Below are positions 8,303 through 17,294 of a stretch of DNA of 28,637 bases, one piece after another. The translations under genes and the position numbers were made by a program. This DNA is from Candidatus Latescibacterota bacterium (GTDB taxonomy: Bacteria > Latescibacterota > UBA2968 > GCA-2709665). The notes beneath the pieces are model-generated. The model saw only the letters and a program-made list of their open reading frames with translations, was not told where the DNA came from and did not search any database. The first letter of the stretch is position 1. Every line of letters begins with the position of its first letter. Where the stretch lies: positions 1 to 28,637 of the forward strand of contig JAAXHE010000102.1 of NCBI GenBank assembly GCA_012271065.1, read 5' to 3'.

Positions 8303-10015
8303 ATGGCACGCCTGCCTTTTTTCGTCCGGAAGAAGACGGCTCGTGTTCTGGTAGGCCTTTTGCCGCTTCTCGCAGTCGCGTGCGCGAACCCCAGACCGCC
8401 GCCCGGCGGTCCACCGGATGCGACCCCGCCGCGGGTTGTCCACACGACGCCGGCGGCCGATTCCGTAGGCGTGGGAACGGATACCCGCATTCGAATCGGG
8501 TTCAGTGAACCCATGAACCGCCAATCGGTGACGCGCGCGATATTCATTTCGCCGCGCTTTTCCACCGATCCGGATTTCAGATGGCGCGGACGGGAGCTTG
8601 AAATTCGTCCACGCGAAGGCCTCCGCGAGGATCGTACCTACGTCGTGTCGGTTGGCGCCGGCAGTTCAGACGAGTCGTTCAACCGTATGGTCGCGTCCTA
8701 CAGCTTCGCGTTCTCCACCGGCGACCGGTTGAGTGGTGGCGAAATCTACGGAAGCGTCCATCTGGGTACCGGAAAGCGGGGACAAGTCTATGTATGGGCG
8801 TATGACCTGACCGGCGCGGGTGACCCCGATCCTGCGGCCGACCCTCCCGCTTACGTGACACAACCCGGCGCCGACGGGACGTACCGATTTGTAAGATTGG
8901 GGGCAGGTCGGTACAGGTTATTCGCATTCCAGGACGGCGACCGCAACCAGGCGTACAATGCCGGCGAACCCCTGGCGGTACCGCCGGGGGACGTCCCGCT
9001 CGGATCAGGCGACGGGCGGGTGCAATTAAGCCTGCTGAAGATGGCGGTGCGTGACAGCGTGCCGCCGCGTTTTATTTCTGCGCGGACACCTGACCGGCGG
9101 CGCCTGTCGCTGCGGTTCGACGAACCCGTGAGTTTGTTTTCGCCGCCCCGGATAACCGGCGACGACGGATTGCTCGAGGTGCAGGCGATCTACCCGGACG
9201 CGAAGGATTCCAGCCGGGTGTGGCTGGTTACCGGCCCGCAGACTGCCGGAACGGAATACAGGGTGGATTTGGGCGGGATCGAAGATCGTTTCGGGAATCC
9301 GATCGCGCAAGGCGAGGCGGCTGCGGTGCGCGGCGAGGGACGGCCTGACCGTCGGGCGCCAGTTGCGGTTCGGGTCGATCCTGAAATTGAAGCACGGCAC
9401 GTTTCGCAGAATGCCGCGTTACGTATCGATTTCAGCGAGGCGATGTCTGCCGTTACGAATCCTGGGTTCTGGGTCGTTTCGGACAGCACGGACGCACCTG
9501 AAGGACGGTTTTCGTGGCCGTTACCCAACCGGCTTGCATTCCGGCCCCGTCAGGCCTGGGACTCCGGGAAGTCATACGCGTTGCGGGCCCGGGCCGACCT
9601 GGTTACGGATGTTTCCGGAAACCCTGCCGAAGGCGAGATCGTGTTCCTGTTTTCGGTTGCGTCGCCGGAAGATCAGGGTGTCTTGAGTGGGTCGGTTGTC
9701 GCGTCAGAGACGCCCGTCGTGGTGCGGGCGCGGCCGCTTTCAGCGTCTGAAGAGACGCATACTCTCACGGTCGCGCCCGGCGACTCTTCCTACGCTCTGG
9801 ATGGGTTGCCGCCCGGGAGTTACCGGGTGATGGCTTTTGTCGACGTCGACGGCAACCGTTCGTGGACGTCGGGTGCGGTCAGACCGTTCGTTGCCGCCGA
9901 ACCCCTGTTCGCACTTCAGGATACAATAAGCGTCGTTTCCCGATGGGAGACGGCCGCTGAGGAGCGCATGAATTTCTACGTTTGGAAGTCTTCAAAGCTC
10001 GAAGGGGAGAACTAG
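8303..10015 (+). CDS. Ig-like (Big_5) domain lipoprotein
   Basis: Predicted envelope lipoprotein of 570 residues. A basic N-terminus (FVRKKTAR) and a hydrophobic stretch (VLVGLLPLLAVAC) end at the likely lipid-attached C27, followed by a Pro/Gly-rich linker with GGPPDATPP, a pattern recurring in Bacteroidetes-type Big_5 lipoproteins. Three bacterial Ig-like modules with the FSEPM, FDEPV or FSEAM strand motif lie at about 45-145, 260-345 and 350-455. Carboxypeptidase-regulatory-like beta modules (GSVHLGTGKRGQVYVWAYD; LDGLPPGSYRVMAFVDVDG) follow the first and last Ig modules. ATG 8303 gives a normal signal-peptide length; GTG 8267, five bases after the xerC stop, would add 12 residues. The stop lies 2 bases before the next gene. 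No catalytic motif is visible; a structural or adhesive envelope role is inferred. Confidence 0.8.
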   Translation: MARLPFFVRKKTARVLVGLLPLLAVACANPRPPPGGPPDATPPRVVHTTPAADSVGVGTDTRIRIGFSEPMNRQSVTRAIFISPRFSTDPDFRWRGRELEIRPREGLREDRTYVVSVGAGSSDESFNRMVASYSFAFSTGDRLSGGEIYGSVHLGTGKRGQVYVWAYDLTGAGDPDPAADPPAYVTQPGADGTYRFVRLGAGRYRLFAFQDGDRNQAYNAGEPLAVPPGDVPLGSGDGRVQLSLLKMAVRDSVPPRFISARTPDRRRLSLRFDEPVSLFSPPRITGDDGLLEVQAIYPDAKDSSRVWLVTGPQTAGTEYRVDLGGIEDRFGNPIAQGEAAAVRGEGRPDRRAPVAVRVDPEIEARHVSQNAALRIDFSEAMSAVTNPGFWVVSDSTDAPEGRFSWPLPNRLAFRPRQAWDSGKSYALRARADLVTDVSGNPAEGEIVFLFSVASPEDQGVLSGSVVASETPVVVRARPLSASEETHTLTVAPGDSSYALDGLPPGSYRVMAFVDVDGNRSWTSGAVRPFVAAEPLFALQDTISVVSRWETAAEERMNFYVWKSSKLEGEN

Positions 10016-10017
10016 CG

Positions 10018-10410
10018 GTGCCCGATGTATCTGAACGAGGACTTTCCATCAGGAGACATCTCGCGCCGGTCCTGTTGCTGGCGCTGTTCTGTGCCCTTAT
10101 GATCTACCGGCTTACGGCGCGTTCGCCGGAGGACAGCGAGCGCGCCCGCGCGCGAATGCACCTCGAATTGATATACAGGCTGGAGCGTGTTCACCTGAAG
10201 GAAAATGGAACTTATCTCCCAATAGACCGTGAGAATAACGGTGAGATCCTCAAGCTTGACGAAGTGCCCGGCAGGTTCCGTTACCGGGTAACGGTAGAAG
10301 GATCGACGTTCGTCGCGGAAGCGCGGGCGGACCTGGACGGAGACGGTCTGCAGGAGGTGTGGTACGTGGACCAGGAGACGCCCGAACCCGTGCTGATACA
10401 ACAGGACTGA
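10018..10410 (+). CDS. Small single-pass membrane protein with pilin-like C-terminal domain
   Basis: Protein of 130 residues. One N-terminal membrane helix (LAPVLLLALFCALMIYRL, about 14-31) is followed by a soluble domain whose pattern resembles the periplasmic part of type IV pilins: a long helix, then HLKENGTYLP, then beta strands ending in ARADLDGDGLQEVWYVDQ, close to the pilin signature GDLDGDG..D.W.ID. A prepilin peptidase site (G followed by FTLIE) is absent, so it is not a classical pilin. GTG 10018 is used because AAGGGGAG lies just upstream. It starts 2 bases after the lipoprotein stop and ends 3 bases before the protease start, so the three genes very probably share a transcript. 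Family assignment is tentative. Confidence 0.7.
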   Translation: MPDVSERGLSIRRHLAPVLLLALFCALMIYRLTARSPEDSERARARMHLELIYRLERVHLKENGTYLPIDRENNGEILKLDEVPGRFRYRVTVEGSTFVAEARADLDGDGLQEVWYVDQETPEPVLIQQD

Positions 10411-10413
10411 GTC

Positions 10414-12969
10414 GTGAGACATCATAATGGAAACAGGACGCGTCGATGTTTCTTCTGGCTCGTCGTGTCCCTATTGGCGGGCTGCTTCTACACAACGCCC
10501 GCGTCTTCATACGTTTTTCAGATGCACCGGAACAGCCAGGGCCAGATTGTCACGGTGCGATGGTCGGCGGGAAAAGCGCGCGCGATCGAATTCTGGCTTA
10601 AGATCGATCAGTTTCCTTTCCTGGACAGACATGTAAGACGCCTGGTAAACGACAGCTTCGCAGCTTGGGAGGAGGTTCCCATTTCATTCGCCTCGTTCAG
10701 GAACCGGGGCGTCGGCAATCTGGAAGTGTCAACCACCGATGGGAAAAACGTAATTGTCTATGACCGGAGCGCCAGTAATTTCCCCGAACGCGGGGGTGGG
10801 GGCGTAATTGCGTTCGCGCGGATGAATTGGGACGTTCAGGGGCACATAACCGACGTGGACATCGTCTTCAACGGTCGAGACTATTCCTACTCGGCGGGAA
10901 ATCCCGATCAGGAGGGCGGACTGGTGGATATGCAGGACGTGCTGGTCCACGAGATCGGCCACCTGCTGGGACTTGCACATTCGCCGCTGGCGGGAGATCG
11001 TACCGTTCGGCCATCGATGTATCCCTTTTACTTTGGAGAGGAACGAACCCTTACGACGGACGACCGGGCGGGGGTTTCGGCTCTGTATCCGTCGACGGAG
11101 GCGATCACATCCACCGGCGCGATTTCCGGACGGGTGACGCGCCGTGACGGCTCCGGAGCATTTGGCGTGCATGTGGTTGCATATCGTGCGGATACCGGTG
11201 AGTTCGCCGCCGGCGTCCTGTCAGGAACCACAGGTGAAAACAGGGGGATCGGCGGAGACGGGGAATACGAAATCAAGGGCCTGCCGCCCGGTGAATATCA
11301 CGTGGGCATCGAACCGGTGGGCGGATCGGTTACCACGCGTAATTTCAGCGGCATTTACAGCGAGTTTGAAGCCGGCTTCCCTGAGGAATACTACGACAAT
11401 CGGGCGATTCGGGATGTTGCCGACGTGGTTCGCGTTGCCCCGGGCAGGAGTGTGGCGGAGGTCGACTTTACGCTGGGAACGGCCCTGCCGGGCTTTCCGG
11501 ATATTCAACCGACCGTTCTGCCGAACAACACGCCGAGCCCGGCGGGGCCGTATCGACTTCACATCCGCATTCTGGATGAGGACCCGATTGCTCTGGTCGA
11601 GGCCGACTACCGGATCGACGGCGGGCCCGTCCAGACGTTGGTGTTGAAGCCGGAACATGGACGGTTTTACTCCGCCGAGTTTCCGGGGCGGAAGCGCGGT
11701 ACGGTATTTACCTATCGGTTTCGGGCACAGGACAATCAGGGCAATGAAACGGTCTATCCCGCCGAGGAACTGCCGGCACTCCGCTTTGAAGTGCTGGCGC
11801 TCTCCGGCGAGCCGGTCGTGTACGTGGCGCTGCGTCGTTCGCGGCAACTGGCCGTGTACGATACGGGTCTGGACCGGGAAGTGGCCCGGATACCGCTGGG
11901 AGGCGACCCTTTGAGCGTATTGTTGACTCCCGACGAGCGGTACGTCTACGTCGCAAACAACGGCGCTGATACGGACGGCTCTGAAAACAAGCTGATGGCA
12001 ATCGATACGGCCACGCATGAAGTCCAGGTTATTCGGGTGGGCCGTGAACCGCTGGATCTGGCGATGTCCCGAAACGGGTCTCGCGTATACGTGAGCAATG
12101 CCGCGGACCAGACGGTATCGGTGGTGGAAGTCGGCAGCCTCCGGGAGCGGCGGCGCATTTCCACGCCCGTTGCGAGCGCAGGGGAACAGTCACGGGGTCC
12201 ATTCGGCATCGCGGTCGGCCCGAATGAAGAATGGCTGTACGCAGCGGATATAGACGGGAATCAGGTCATGGCGGTGGATATCGAATCCGGGCAGGTAGTC
12301 CACCGGATCGACGTGCCGGTCTCGCCGAGGTCCCTGTTGCTCGATCCCTCCGGAGACCGCCTCTACGTTTCCAGGTTCGGACGCAGCGGCGACGGGGCTG
12401 GCGTTTCGGTAATCGATACCGAAACGAACGAGGTCGTCAGTGAAATCGACCAGCCAGCCGCGAGCGTCTTCCGGCTTGCCCTCTCGCCTGACGGGGAACG
12501 CCTCTATGCCACGGACCGGACCAACGCAAGGGTGCTCGTTATCAACACGGAACTGAATCGCGTTATTCTCAAGTGGGCGTCGCGCGGGAGGGAAACTCGC
12601 GACGTCGCCGTGTCCGCCGACGGCAAGACCGTGTACGCGGCCAACCAGGACTCGAACGAACTGCTGTTTATCGATGCGGCATCGGGATTCATCCGCAAGA
12701 CGCTCACGCTGGAAGACGGGCCGCGGGGCATCGCCGTTCGGGGGCGGCCGGTCTACGACGATGCCCCCGTGACCGATCCGAAACGCGCCGACTTCGACCG
12801 CGACGGGATCGTCGGGTTCGGGGACTTCGTGATTTTCGCCAGCAGTTTTGGCGCCACTTCGGGCGACCCCAATTTCGACGTGAACCTGGACCTGAACGGC
12901 GATGAACAGATCAGCTTCGCGGATTTCATCCTATTCGCCGCAGTCTTCGGGATGGCAGCGGGGGGGTAG
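10414..12969 (+). CDS. Exported zinc metalloprotease with YVTN-type beta-propeller and dockerin-like tail
   Basis: Protein of 851 residues with an export signal (CFFWLVVSLLAGC); LAGC at 24-27 fits a lipobox, although ordinary signal cleavage after PASS is also possible. The M10/matrixin-like protease domain (about 35-225) has the extended zinc motif HEIGHLLGLAH (H179, E180, H183, H189) and a Met-turn candidate (PSMYPFYFG). A carboxypeptidase-regulatory-like beta domain (about 228-330, ISGRVTRRDGSG, GLPPGEYHVGIEP) and another beta region come next. Then a seven-bladed-type propeller of about 45-residue repeats (VVYVALRRSRQLAVYD, YVYVANN, RVYVSNAADQTVSVV) spans roughly 468-780. The tail (from D793) has two Ca2+-type dockerin loops, DFDRDGIVGFGDF and DLNGDEQISFADF. 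GTG 10414 has AGGA 7 bases upstream. Substrates are unknown. Confidence 0.88.
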   Translation: MRHHNGNRTRRCFFWLVVSLLAGCFYTTPASSYVFQMHRNSQGQIVTVRWSAGKARAIEFWLKIDQFPFLDRHVRRLVNDSFAAWEEVPISFASFRNRGVGNLEVSTTDGKNVIVYDRSASNFPERGGGGVIAFARMNWDVQGHITDVDIVFNGRDYSYSAGNPDQEGGLVDMQDVLVHEIGHLLGLAHSPLAGDRTVRPSMYPFYFGEERTLTTDDRAGVSALYPSTEAITSTGAISGRVTRRDGSGAFGVHVVAYRADTGEFAAGVLSGTTGENRGIGGDGEYEIKGLPPGEYHVGIEPVGGSVTTRNFSGIYSEFEAGFPEEYYDNRAIRDVADVVRVAPGRSVAEVDFTLGTALPGFPDIQPTVLPNNTPSPAGPYRLHIRILDEDPIALVEADYRIDGGPVQTLVLKPEHGRFYSAEFPGRKRGTVFTYRFRAQDNQGNETVYPAEELPALRFEVLALSGEPVVYVALRRSRQLAVYDTGLDREVARIPLGGDPLSVLLTPDERYVYVANNGADTDGSENKLMAIDTATHEVQVIRVGREPLDLAMSRNGSRVYVSNAADQTVSVVEVGSLRERRRISTPVASAGEQSRGPFGIAVGPNEEWLYAADIDGNQVMAVDIESGQVVHRIDVPVSPRSLLLDPSGDRLYVSRFGRSGDGAGVSVIDTETNEVVSEIDQPAASVFRLALSPDGERLYATDRTNARVLVINTELNRVILKWASRGRETRDVAVSADGKTVYAANQDSNELLFIDAASGFIRKTLTLEDGPRGIAVRGRPVYDDAPVTDPKRADFDRDGIVGFGDFVIFASSFGATSGDPNFDVNLDLNGDEQISFADFILFAAVFGMAAGG

Positions 12970-13278
12970 AACAAGACCTATTCCGGTACACGGCACGGAA
13001 TCACTCAAGTGGATTGGCGCCAGTCTGTCGCGCTTGACCTTCAGTCTGTCCCGAATAAAGTGTGGTATTCTTGACGATAGTCTTCCGTTCACAACTTAAC
13101 GAGTCGCAGATGGTGTCCAAGGTCGGGATCTCCCGACCTTTTTTCATGATCTGGAAGCGATACCCGTTGACAAGTCTCAACTTAGACGCCAAATTGCGTG
13201 TCGGCAGGAGCGAGTGGAACAAATACCCTGACCTCGGCCGCTTTTTCTGATTGATATCCATTCCTGTTGGATGATTCC
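12970..13278. other. Intergenic region with one terminator and possible promoters
   Basis: No gene is supported in this stretch. It holds a strong intrinsic terminator at 13119-13144. A weak promoter-like pair lies ahead of it (TTGACC 13034-13039, TAAAGT 13056-13061, 16-base spacer). A perfect -35 TTGACA lies at 13167-13172, but only a poor -10 (CAAATT 13190-13195) stands before the next gene. Confidence 0.5.
13119..13144 (+). terminator. Strong intrinsic terminator
   Basis: GGTCGGG (13121-13127) pairs with CCCGACC (13132-13138) around ATCT, extended by AA/TT, and is followed by a run of T to 13144. It can end the protease operon mRNA about 150 bases after the stop codon, or a short independent transcript. 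Confidence 0.85.
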
Positions 13279-14742
13279 ATGCCTGTAACGGCCAACCGCC
13301 GTTTGTTTCTGGATGACGAGGGGGTCGCGGAGACCTTTCGTGTTTGGCGGCAATATCACTCGCCGGACAAATACGTCGGGAATCCTCTGCTCGTCGGCAA
13401 TCAGTTTCACGACGCGCGGGAGGGCGTGCGGTACGAGGAGGACCGGGTGCCGCGTGAGGGCGGCGTCCCGAAGCTCAACCCTGAGCTGACACCCACGTCC
13501 GTGGTTCGCGGCCAGTCCGGCGTGTTTCAGATGTATTACCAGACGAAACCCCCGGGAATCAGGGACTTCGGATACGGGGGCGGGACGCCTGTGGTGGCCT
13601 ACGCGGAGTCCCATAACGGCATTCACTGGCGGCTTCCGGCATTGAATCGGGTCGCCATCAATGGGAGTACGGAAAACAACGTCTTATTCGAGCCGCCGGG
13701 ATCCCTGCCGAGCGTCATTATCGACGAACACGAATCGGACGACGAACGCAGATACAAGGTGCTGTATTACCCCCACAATATCAGCTTTTCGCCCGACGGC
13801 GTGTCGTGGTCCGGCGTCCAAAAGGCACGCGTACCAAGCCGTATCGGGCATTCCGACGGGCTGAACTGTATGGCGGGATGGGACGAGAACATCGGACGTT
13901 ACGTGGCCTATTTCCGCCCGCAGGTCGCTTGTCCTGACGAAGCGATCGATCCGGAAGGCCTCGCGATTCGTCTGATCGCCAGGAGCGAGAGCGAGGATCT
14001 GACCGGGTGGACCGAACTCGAAACGGTTCTCGCGCCGGACGCCGACGACCCGGACGGTACGGAGTTCCAGACGATCGGCGTGTTCTTCTATGAAGGGATG
14101 TACGTTGGGTTGCTTTGCGTGCACGAAGGGTTTGCCGAAGAGCGCCCCAAGCGGTTCCCCTACCGGCTGCCGGACTGGCCGGCACATTCCGCGATGCTGG
14201 GCCGGTGCTACATCGAACTGGTAACGAGCCGGGACGGGGTTCACTGGAATCGGTCAGAGGGTCGCGTACCGTTTCTGGATACGACACCGGGAGGCCTGGA
14301 CTCCGGAGTCATCTGGCCATGCAACTCGCCGGTGGTCGTCGGGGACGAACTCTGGTTTTACTACGGAATGGCCGTGCATGGCCACGGCTTGTCCTACACG
14401 AAACTTCCGGGGCTTGCGCGACTTCGCCGGGACGGGTTCGTGAGCCTGGCTGCAGCGGAACAGGCGGGGTGGGTGTTGACTGAACCGATGATATGTCCGG
14501 GAGGCTCACTCCATGTGAACGCGGATGCGAGAGGCGGGGAACTCGCGGTCTCCGTTATCGAACAGGATGGATATCACGCGCCGGAATACGCCGCGGTTCG
14601 GTGCGCCACGCTGGACGGAGACGCGATCTCCCATCGGTTGACGTGGATTGAGCGGACGGATCTGGATTCGCTGAAGGGTAAGGAAATCAGGCTGAAGTTC
14701 TACCTCAGGCGGGCGGATCTTTATTCGTACTGGTTCGCCTAG
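13279..14742 (+). CDS. Predicted five-bladed beta-propeller glycosidase-like protein
   Basis: Protein of 487 residues without a signal peptide. It repeats the pattern seen in GH32/GH43/GH130-like propellers: a serine-plus-(D/N)G-x-x-W strand motif occurs at SHNGIHWRLP, SPDGVSWSG and SRDGVHWNR, each followed by an acidic or aromatic strand (DERRYKVLYY, IGRYVAYFRP). The start RLFLDDEGVAE and the end KGKEIRLKFYLRRADLYSYWF resemble a large uncharacterised group common in Planctomycetes-like and Latescibacteria-like genomes (from memory). Catalytic acids cannot be assigned by eye, so substrate and activity are open. ATG 13279 is preferred over an in-frame TTG at 13267; neither has a clear ribosome-binding site. 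The stop codon touches the left arm of the inverted-repeat element that follows. Confidence 0.7.
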   Translation: MPVTANRRLFLDDEGVAETFRVWRQYHSPDKYVGNPLLVGNQFHDAREGVRYEEDRVPREGGVPKLNPELTPTSVVRGQSGVFQMYYQTKPPGIRDFGYGGGTPVVAYAESHNGIHWRLPALNRVAINGSTENNVLFEPPGSLPSVIIDEHESDDERRYKVLYYPHNISFSPDGVSWSGVQKARVPSRIGHSDGLNCMAGWDENIGRYVAYFRPQVACPDEAIDPEGLAIRLIARSESEDLTGWTELETVLAPDADDPDGTEFQTIGVFFYEGMYVGLLCVHEGFAEERPKRFPYRLPDWPAHSAMLGRCYIELVTSRDGVHWNRSEGRVPFLDTTPGGLDSGVIWPCNSPVVVGDELWFYYGMAVHGHGLSYTKLPGLARLRRDGFVSLAAAEQAGWVLTEPMICPGGSLHVNADARGGELAVSVIEQDGYHAPEYAAVRCATLDGDAISHRLTWIERTDLDSLKGKEIRLKFYLRRADLYSYWFA

Positions 14743-14866
14743 GAGCCTGTCGGAATACCTATGCCAACATTTTGTGGCATACAATATATAGCACCGAAAA
14801 GAAGATAATATTCTATATATAGTATGTCAGTCGGCCAAAATTGGGGTTCTCCGACAGGCTCATAGG
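14738..14866. mobile_element. MITE-like non-autonomous inverted-repeat element
   Basis: A perfect 12-bp inverted repeat, GAGCCTGTCGGA at 14743-14754 and TCCGACAGGCTC at 14850-14861, extends to an imperfect arm of about 23 bp (GCCTA at the outside, ACC at the inside). The 95-bp interior is AT-rich, unlike its surroundings, and contains a second palindrome (ATGCCA 14761-14766 with TGGCAT 14775-14780, approximate). TA dinucleotides flank both arms (14740-14741 and 14863-14864), as for IS630/Tc1-type insertions. There is no coding capacity. An alternative is a large bidirectional hairpin terminator. Confidence 0.6.
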
Positions 14867-14997
14867 CAATTATCGGATATTGGAACGGACGAAGAGGGAT
14901 GAATCCGTACCGAAGATCCGCGACATCGACCGCTGCCGAAGAGCATAAACCACACGCATACCCACACCCACACCGTTACATAAGGATGGCATTCACA

Positions 14998-17178
14998 ATG
15001 AGGATCCAAAGACGCTTCGATTCCGTCAGTGCCGCTAAAACCTGGGACCGAAAGCCGGTGTCCCGATCGGGCGACCGCGACCTTCTGCCTGACATCTTCG
15101 GCAAAGATACATTCGGACTGAACGAAATGCAGTCCAGGCTTCCGGAAAACGTCTTCAACAGGCTCGTTCAGACGATTCGCCACGGAAAGCAACTCGATTC
15201 CGATATCGCAGACACGGTGGCTGCGGCGATGAAAGACTGGGCGCTCTCGATAGGTGCGACCCACTACACGCACTGGTTCCAACCGCTCACGGGGCATACA
15301 GCCGAAAAGCACGACTCCTTCCTGAAGGTGGGCGCTGATGCCCGCGCCATCACCGAGTTTAACGGCGATGAACTGGTTCAGGGTGAACCGGACGCGTCGT
15401 CGTTTCCGTCGGGAGGTCTACGGGCTACCTTCGAGGCACGTGGCTACACGGCCTGGGATCCTACCTCTCCCGCTTTTATCATGGGCGGCGAGTCGGCAAC
15501 GTACCTGTGCATTCCCACTGCCTTTTCAAGTTGGACGGGAGAGAGTCTTGATGCCAAGATTCCGCTGCTCCGTTCAACGGACGCACTCGACCGGGTCACA
15601 CGACGCGCGCTCAAACTCTTCGGTATCGACGCCGGGATGGTAACGGCCAGCCTCGGTCCCGAGCAGGAGTTCTTTCTCGTCGACCGCGAGTTCTACTACC
15701 GTAGACCCGACCTCATGACCTCGGGTCGAACACTCTTCGGGGCAAAGCCTCCGAGGGGGCAGGAACTTGACGACCACTATTTCGGACAGATCCACGAGCG
15801 CGTGCTTGCGTGCATCCAGTCCATCGAGATGGACCTGTACCGGCTGGGCGTGCCGATGAAGACGCGCCATAACGAAGTGGCGCCGGGGCAATACGAGATG
15901 GCGCCGGTTTACGAGAACGCGAACGTGGCGTCGGATCATCAGCAGCTGATGATGCGGATCCTTGAGCGAAGCGCGCGCAGCTACGGATTCATCTGCCTCT
16001 TGCACGAAAAACCCTTCGCGGGGATCAACGGAAGCGGCAAGCACCTGAACTGGTCCTTCGGCACATCGGAACGTAACCTGATGGATCCTGGGGACACGCC
16101 GCACGACAACCTGATGTTCCTGTTCTTCTGTACCGCGGTGATGAGCGCGGTCGAGCAGCACCAGGACCTGCTCCTGGCCAGCGTCTCCAGCGCCGGGAAC
16201 GATCACCGTCTGGGCGCGAACGAAGCCCCGCCGTCGATCATCTCGGTATTCCTGGGCAGCCAGCTCGAAGACATTTTCAGCCAGCTTGAGGAATCGGGAA
16301 AGGCGGAGAAGCGGGAACACGACGGACTCCTCGGCCTGGGAGTCAATGTCCTCCCAGACCTTACGCGCCATTCCGGTGACCGGAACCGCACGTCTCCCTT
16401 TGCATTCACCGGGAACAAGTTCGAGTTCCGCGCGGTCGGCTCGTCGGCGAATATCTCGCTGCCGGCAACTGTCCTCAACACGATCGTGGCGGAGGCAATA
16501 GACAATTGGACGGAGCTGCTGGAGCCGATCGTCGAAGCCGGCACCTCGATCGAGGACGCGCTCTGGACGCTGTTGGCCAACGAGATCCCGTCCTTCAAGC
16601 GGATCATTTTCAACGGCGACAATTACGCGACCGAGTGGGTGGAGGAGGCCGCGCGCCGAGGGCTGCACAACGCGGGGTCGGCGGTCGACGCGCTGGTTGC
16701 GCTCGGCACTCCCCGGAACGAGGAGCTTTTCGACAAGTACGGTGTCTTGACGCCACGGGAACTGGCGGCCAGGCTGGAGGTGCTCACCGAGCAGTACTTC
16801 ATCAAGATCAACATCGAAGCCGAAACGGCAGCACACATGGCCCGCTGTATGATCCTGCCTGCTGCGGTCACTTACCTGACGCAGCTTACGTCGGCGTGGA
16901 ACGGATCGAAGAACGCAGGCGGCTCCACAAAAGGTCTCGAAAGAAACATCAACAGGATTTCCGGCATGGTCGATGAATTGAACGATGCGCTGGACGAGCT
17001 CGACACGCAAAACGAAGAGCTGGGCGGAGACGAGATGTCATCCAAGGTAGTTCACATGCGCGACAACGTGATCCCGGCGATGAATGCGGTGCGCGAGGTT
17101 GCTGACCGATTGGAGAAAGTGATTCCGGACGATCTGTGGCCGCTGCCTACGTACCGCGACATGCTGTTCGTAAGGTAG
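14998..17178 (+). CDS. glnN: Glutamine synthetase type III
   Basis: Condenses glutamate and ammonia to glutamine with ATP in the cytoplasm. At 726 residues it has the length of the GSIII class, much longer than GSI or GSII. Class landmarks include LGPEQEFFLVDREFYYRRPD (from about 220), TRHNEVAPGQYEMAP (from about 289, metal/substrate site), HEKPFAGINGSGKHLNWSFG (about 338-357, ATP/ammonium region) and FTGNKFEFRAVGSSANISLP (about 466). The C-terminal helical region (ERNINRISGMVDELNDALDE) is also typical. ATG 14998 is used with AAGGA 11 bases upstream; ATG 14986 is an in-frame alternative. The upstream MITE-like element separates it from the propeller gene, so its promoter probably lies in or near that element. 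Type III enzymes occur in Bacteroidetes, cyanobacteria and related groups. Confidence 0.95.
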   Translation: MRIQRRFDSVSAAKTWDRKPVSRSGDRDLLPDIFGKDTFGLNEMQSRLPENVFNRLVQTIRHGKQLDSDIADTVAAAMKDWALSIGATHYTHWFQPLTGHTAEKHDSFLKVGADARAITEFNGDELVQGEPDASSFPSGGLRATFEARGYTAWDPTSPAFIMGGESATYLCIPTAFSSWTGESLDAKIPLLRSTDALDRVTRRALKLFGIDAGMVTASLGPEQEFFLVDREFYYRRPDLMTSGRTLFGAKPPRGQELDDHYFGQIHERVLACIQSIEMDLYRLGVPMKTRHNEVAPGQYEMAPVYENANVASDHQQLMMRILERSARSYGFICLLHEKPFAGINGSGKHLNWSFGTSERNLMDPGDTPHDNLMFLFFCTAVMSAVEQHQDLLLASVSSAGNDHRLGANEAPPSIISVFLGSQLEDIFSQLEESGKAEKREHDGLLGLGVNVLPDLTRHSGDRNRTSPFAFTGNKFEFRAVGSSANISLPATVLNTIVAEAIDNWTELLEPIVEAGTSIEDALWTLLANEIPSFKRIIFNGDNYATEWVEEAARRGLHNAGSAVDALVALGTPRNEELFDKYGVLTPRELAARLEVLTEQYFIKINIEAETAAHMARCMILPAAVTYLTQLTSAWNGSKNAGGSTKGLERNINRISGMVDELNDALDELDTQNEELGGDEMSSKVVHMRDNVIPAMNAVREVADRLEKVIPDDLWPLPTYRDMLFVR

Positions 17179-17294
17179 ACGATGTGTCAATGCGGACGAA
17201 TGCACAGGTTCTGTATCGATACCTTCAACTCGACGGCTTGTTGGATCCGGTTTCGCGAGTGGCGCTGATGGTCTTCTGTCGAAAGGGCTGGTAT

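Noticed and set aside
14738..14866. Full insertion sequence
   Set aside because: The interior is only about 95 bp and has no transposase frame, so at most it is non-autonomous.
15574..17010. Open frame of 478 codons antisense to glutamine synthetase
   Set aside because: It mirrors the codon pattern of a strongly conserved gene, has no ribosome-binding site and matches no family.
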